Source: an uncultured Burkholderiales bacterium
GTDB taxonomy: Bacteria; Pseudomonadota; Gammaproteobacteria; Burkholderiales; Burkholderiaceae_C
Assembly: GCA_937871935.1 (NCBI GenBank)
Contig: CALMQI010000075.1
Span: 1-36,477, forward strand
DNA length: 36,477 nt
Reading direction: 5' to 3'
The notes beneath the pieces were generated by a model. That model was not told where the DNA came from and did no database searches. It saw only the letters and a program-made list of their open reading frames with translations. Positions 34,852-36,477 of the stretch are shown in pieces (the stretch's first letter is position 1; each line of letters begins with the position of its first letter). Both the position numbers and the translations under genes were made by a program.

Positions 34852-35775
34852 ATGAACCTCAAGCACCTGGAATCGTTCGTGCGGGTGGCCGAACTCGGCA
34901 GCTTCAGCAAGGCGTCGCGGGTGCTCGACGTGGCGCAGCCCGCGCTCAGCCGCCAGGTGAGGCAACTCGAGACCGATCTGCACGAGACGCTGCTGCTGCG
35001 TAACGGCCGTGGCGCGTCGCTCACCGACGCGGGCAAGCGGCTGTTCGAGCATGGCGTGCAGATCCTGCAGCGGGTGGCGCTGGCGCGCGAGGACCTCGGC
35101 GCGCAGCGCGATGTGGCCGTCGGGCATGTCACGATCGGCATGCCACCGAGCATCGGACGCCGGCTCACGCTGCCGCTGATCGAGGGTTTTCGCGAGCGTT
35201 GGCCGCGCGCGCGACTGACCATCGTCGAGGGTCTGAGCGCGCACATCGTCGAGTGGATCGCCGGGGGGCGGGCCGACCTGGGCTTGCTGTACAACCCCGA
35301 TGCCCAGCCGGCGCTCGAGATCACGCCAGTGATCCACGAGCGACTGTGCCTGGTGCAACGCGCCGCCACGACACGTCAGCGGCGGCGGCCCACGCCGGTG
35401 AAGCTGAGTGCGTTGCCGGAGCACCCGCTGATCCTGCCCGAGCGCCATCAGGCCATCCGCCGCCTGCTCGAAACCCAGGCGGTGCAGTCGGGCGTGAAGC
35501 TGCACATCGCGTGGGAGGTCTCCAGCGTGCCGGCGATCATCGATCTGGTGTGCGCCGGCACCGGCAGCGCGGTACTCAACGCCAGCGCCGTGGTGGCGTC
35601 GGGCCGCGCGCGCGATCTGACCGTGCGGCCGATCGTCGAGCCCGAGTTGACGACCGTGTTGTGCCTGGCGCAATCGGCCTCCAAGCCGCCGACGCCGCTG
35701 ATGCGCCAGTCGGCTGAGTTGCTGGTTGATCTGGTCAAGCGGCTGGTGCGTGCACCGACTGCGCGGCGCGCCTGA
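34852..35775 (+). CDS. LysR family transcriptional regulator
   Basis: A 307-residue LysR-type regulator. The winged helix is at residues 1-60 (MNLKHLESFVRVAELGSFSKASR, here described by its ends MNLKHLESF and SFSKASR), followed by a linker helix and a periplasmic-binding-protein-like effector domain from about 90. It lies on the same strand as, and 115 bases before, the LigJ-like gene, so control of protocatechuate or gallate meta-cleavage genes is a reasonable inference. The frame extends upstream through tRNA-Pro, which excludes earlier starts. Confidence 0.92.
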   Translation: MNLKHLESFVRVAELGSFSKASRVLDVAQPALSRQVRQLETDLHETLLLRNGRGASLTDAGKRLFEHGVQILQRVALAREDLGAQRDVAVGHVTIGMPPSIGRRLTLPLIEGFRERWPRARLTIVEGLSAHIVEWIAGGRADLGLLYNPDAQPALEITPVIHERLCLVQRAATTRQRRRPTPVKLSALPEHPLILPERHQAIRRLLETQAVQSGVKLHIAWEVSSVPAIIDLVCAGTGSAVLNASAVVASGRARDLTVRPIVEPELTTVLCLAQSASKPPTPLMRQSAELLVDLVKRLVRAPTARRA

Positions 35776-35835
35776 AGACGTCTCCCGGCGGCGACCCCAT
35801 GCTCGAAGCACATAGCAGCTAGTGGTGCTGAAGCC

Positions 35836-35865
35836 TTGTCGGCATGGCCGACCGGTGCTCACAAT
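35836..35865 (+). promoter_or_regulatory. Possible promoter of the LigJ-like gene
   Basis: TTGTCG (35836-35841) and CACAAT (35860-35865) are 18 bases apart, 26 bases before the ATG. Upstream lies an imperfect dyad AGCAC...GTGCT (35807-35829), a possible LysR site. Both are weak. Confidence 0.4.
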
Positions 35866-35890
35866 CAACTGTTTCACCGGACCCCCCACG

Positions 35891-36477
35891 ATGATCATCG
35901 ACTGTCACGGTCACTACACCACCGCGCCCAAGGCGCTGGAGAGCTGGCGCAATGCCCAGATCGCCGGCATCAAGGATCCGTCGGCAAAACCCCGTCCGGC
36001 CGATCTGAGGATCTCGGACGACGAGTTGCGTGAGAGCATCGAGGCCAACCAGCTCAAGCTGATGAAGCAACGCGGCTCGGACCTGACGATCTTCAGCCCG
36101 CGCGCCAGCTTCATGGCGCATCACATCGGCGACTTCCAGGTCTCGAGCACCTGGGCCGCGATCTGCAACGAGCTCTGCTTCCGGGTCGCCGGGCTGTTCC
36201 CGGATCACTTCATCCCCGCCGCGATGCTGCCGCAGAGCCCCGGCGTCGATCCGAAGACCTGCATTCCGGAACTGGCGAAGTGCGTCGAGCAGTATGGCAA
36301 CGTGGGCCTCAACCTGAACCCGGACCCGTCCGGTGGTCATTGGACCTCGCCGCCGCTGACCGACCGGCATTGGTACCCCATCTACGAGAAGATGGTCGAG
36401 TACGACATCCCGGCCATGGTCCACGTGAGCACGAGCTGCAACGCGTGTTTCCACACCACCGGCGCGCACTACATCAA
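35891..36477 (+). CDS. ligJ: 4-oxalomesaconate hydratase, LigJ/GalB type (partial, N-terminal 195 codons)
   Basis: The first 195 codons of an amidohydrolase-superfamily hydratase; the gene runs off the window. The protein begins MIIDCHGHYTTAPKALE, with metal-binding H6 and H8, and has H178 in MVHVSTS at the position of the third His ligand of LigJ. Blocks SDLTIFSPRASFMAHHIGDF and NPDPSGGHWTSPPLTDR match what I recall of Sphingobium LigJ closely. It hydrates 4-oxalomesaconate to 4-carboxy-4-hydroxy-2-oxoadipate in protocatechuate 4,5-cleavage (and gallate) catabolism. It is absent from simple frame listings because no stop occurs in the window. Confidence 0.9.
   Translation, partial: MIIDCHGHYTTAPKALESWRNAQIAGIKDPSAKPRPADLRISDDELRESIEANQLKLMKQRGSDLTIFSPRASFMAHHIGDFQVSSTWAAICNELCFRVAGLFPDHFIPAAMLPQSPGVDPKTCIPELAKCVEQYGNVGLNLNPDPSGGHWTSPPLTDRHWYPIYEKMVEYDIPAMVHVSTSCNACFHTTGAHYI

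Noticed and set aside
35853-35880. CCGGTG...CACCGG inverted repeat before the LigJ-like gene
   Set aside because: Only 6-bp GC-rich arms 17 bases apart; expected by chance in such sequence, and not a LysR T-N11-A box.
34015-35898. 627-codon minus-strand open frame
   Set aside because: It runs antisense through the ThDP enzyme, tRNA-Pro and the LysR gene, so it is a shadow.

Overview
The window is GC-rich chromosomal DNA with dense, short-spaced genes. Gene content and protein sequences (NadA/B/C, ClpB, AlaA-type aminotransferase, Hom/ThrC, LigJ-type hydratase) fit a betaproteobacterium of the order Burkholderiales; I cannot name a genus from sequence alone. No gene-free stretch exceeds about 215 bases, and I saw no insertion sequence, CRISPR array, rRNA or phage gene.

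Positions 1-20,900 are mostly housekeeping. They hold the end of an M3 oligopeptidase, a PhoH-family ATPase, a Bcp/PrxQ peroxiredoxin and an Mth938-like protein, then alanine aminotransferase followed by the homoserine dehydrogenase-threonine synthase pair. Next comes a tightly coupled run moeA-moaD-moaE-crcB-flavin reductase, then clpB behind a clear sigma-32 promoter. The NAD de novo genes follow, with nadB facing nadA-nadC. They are flanked by two uncharacterised genes (13173-14462 and 18308-19450) that I find to be paralogues of each other. An MFS transporter closes this part.

Positions 20,900-34,680 look like an accessory catabolic and transport locus of unknown substrate. One leftward operon encodes a phytanoyl-CoA-dioxygenase-like enzyme, a Gfo/Idh/MocA oxidoreductase, a DUF993 aldolase-like protein and a TIM-barrel isomerase. 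A rightward operon encodes a MetE-core-like zinc methyltransferase, an NAD-dependent epimerase-like protein and a GNAT acetyltransferase. Further on are an NMT1-type binding protein (leftward) and a four-gene rightward operon: DHDPS-like lyase, ABC permease, ABC ATPase and a thioredoxin-like protein. A TetR regulator and a divergent ThDP-dependent enzyme finish the block. Three promoters here share one layout: TTGACG, 17 bases, a -10 hexamer, then a palindromic element TCACCA-N2-TGGTGA at the start of transcription. This suggests a single regulon, probably controlled by the local TetR protein.

Positions 34,700-36,477 hold tRNA-Pro(UGG), a LysR regulator, and the first 195 codons of a LigJ/GalB-type 4-oxalomesaconate hydratase. 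The latter suggests that a protocatechuate 4,5-cleavage (or gallate) gene cluster continues beyond the window.
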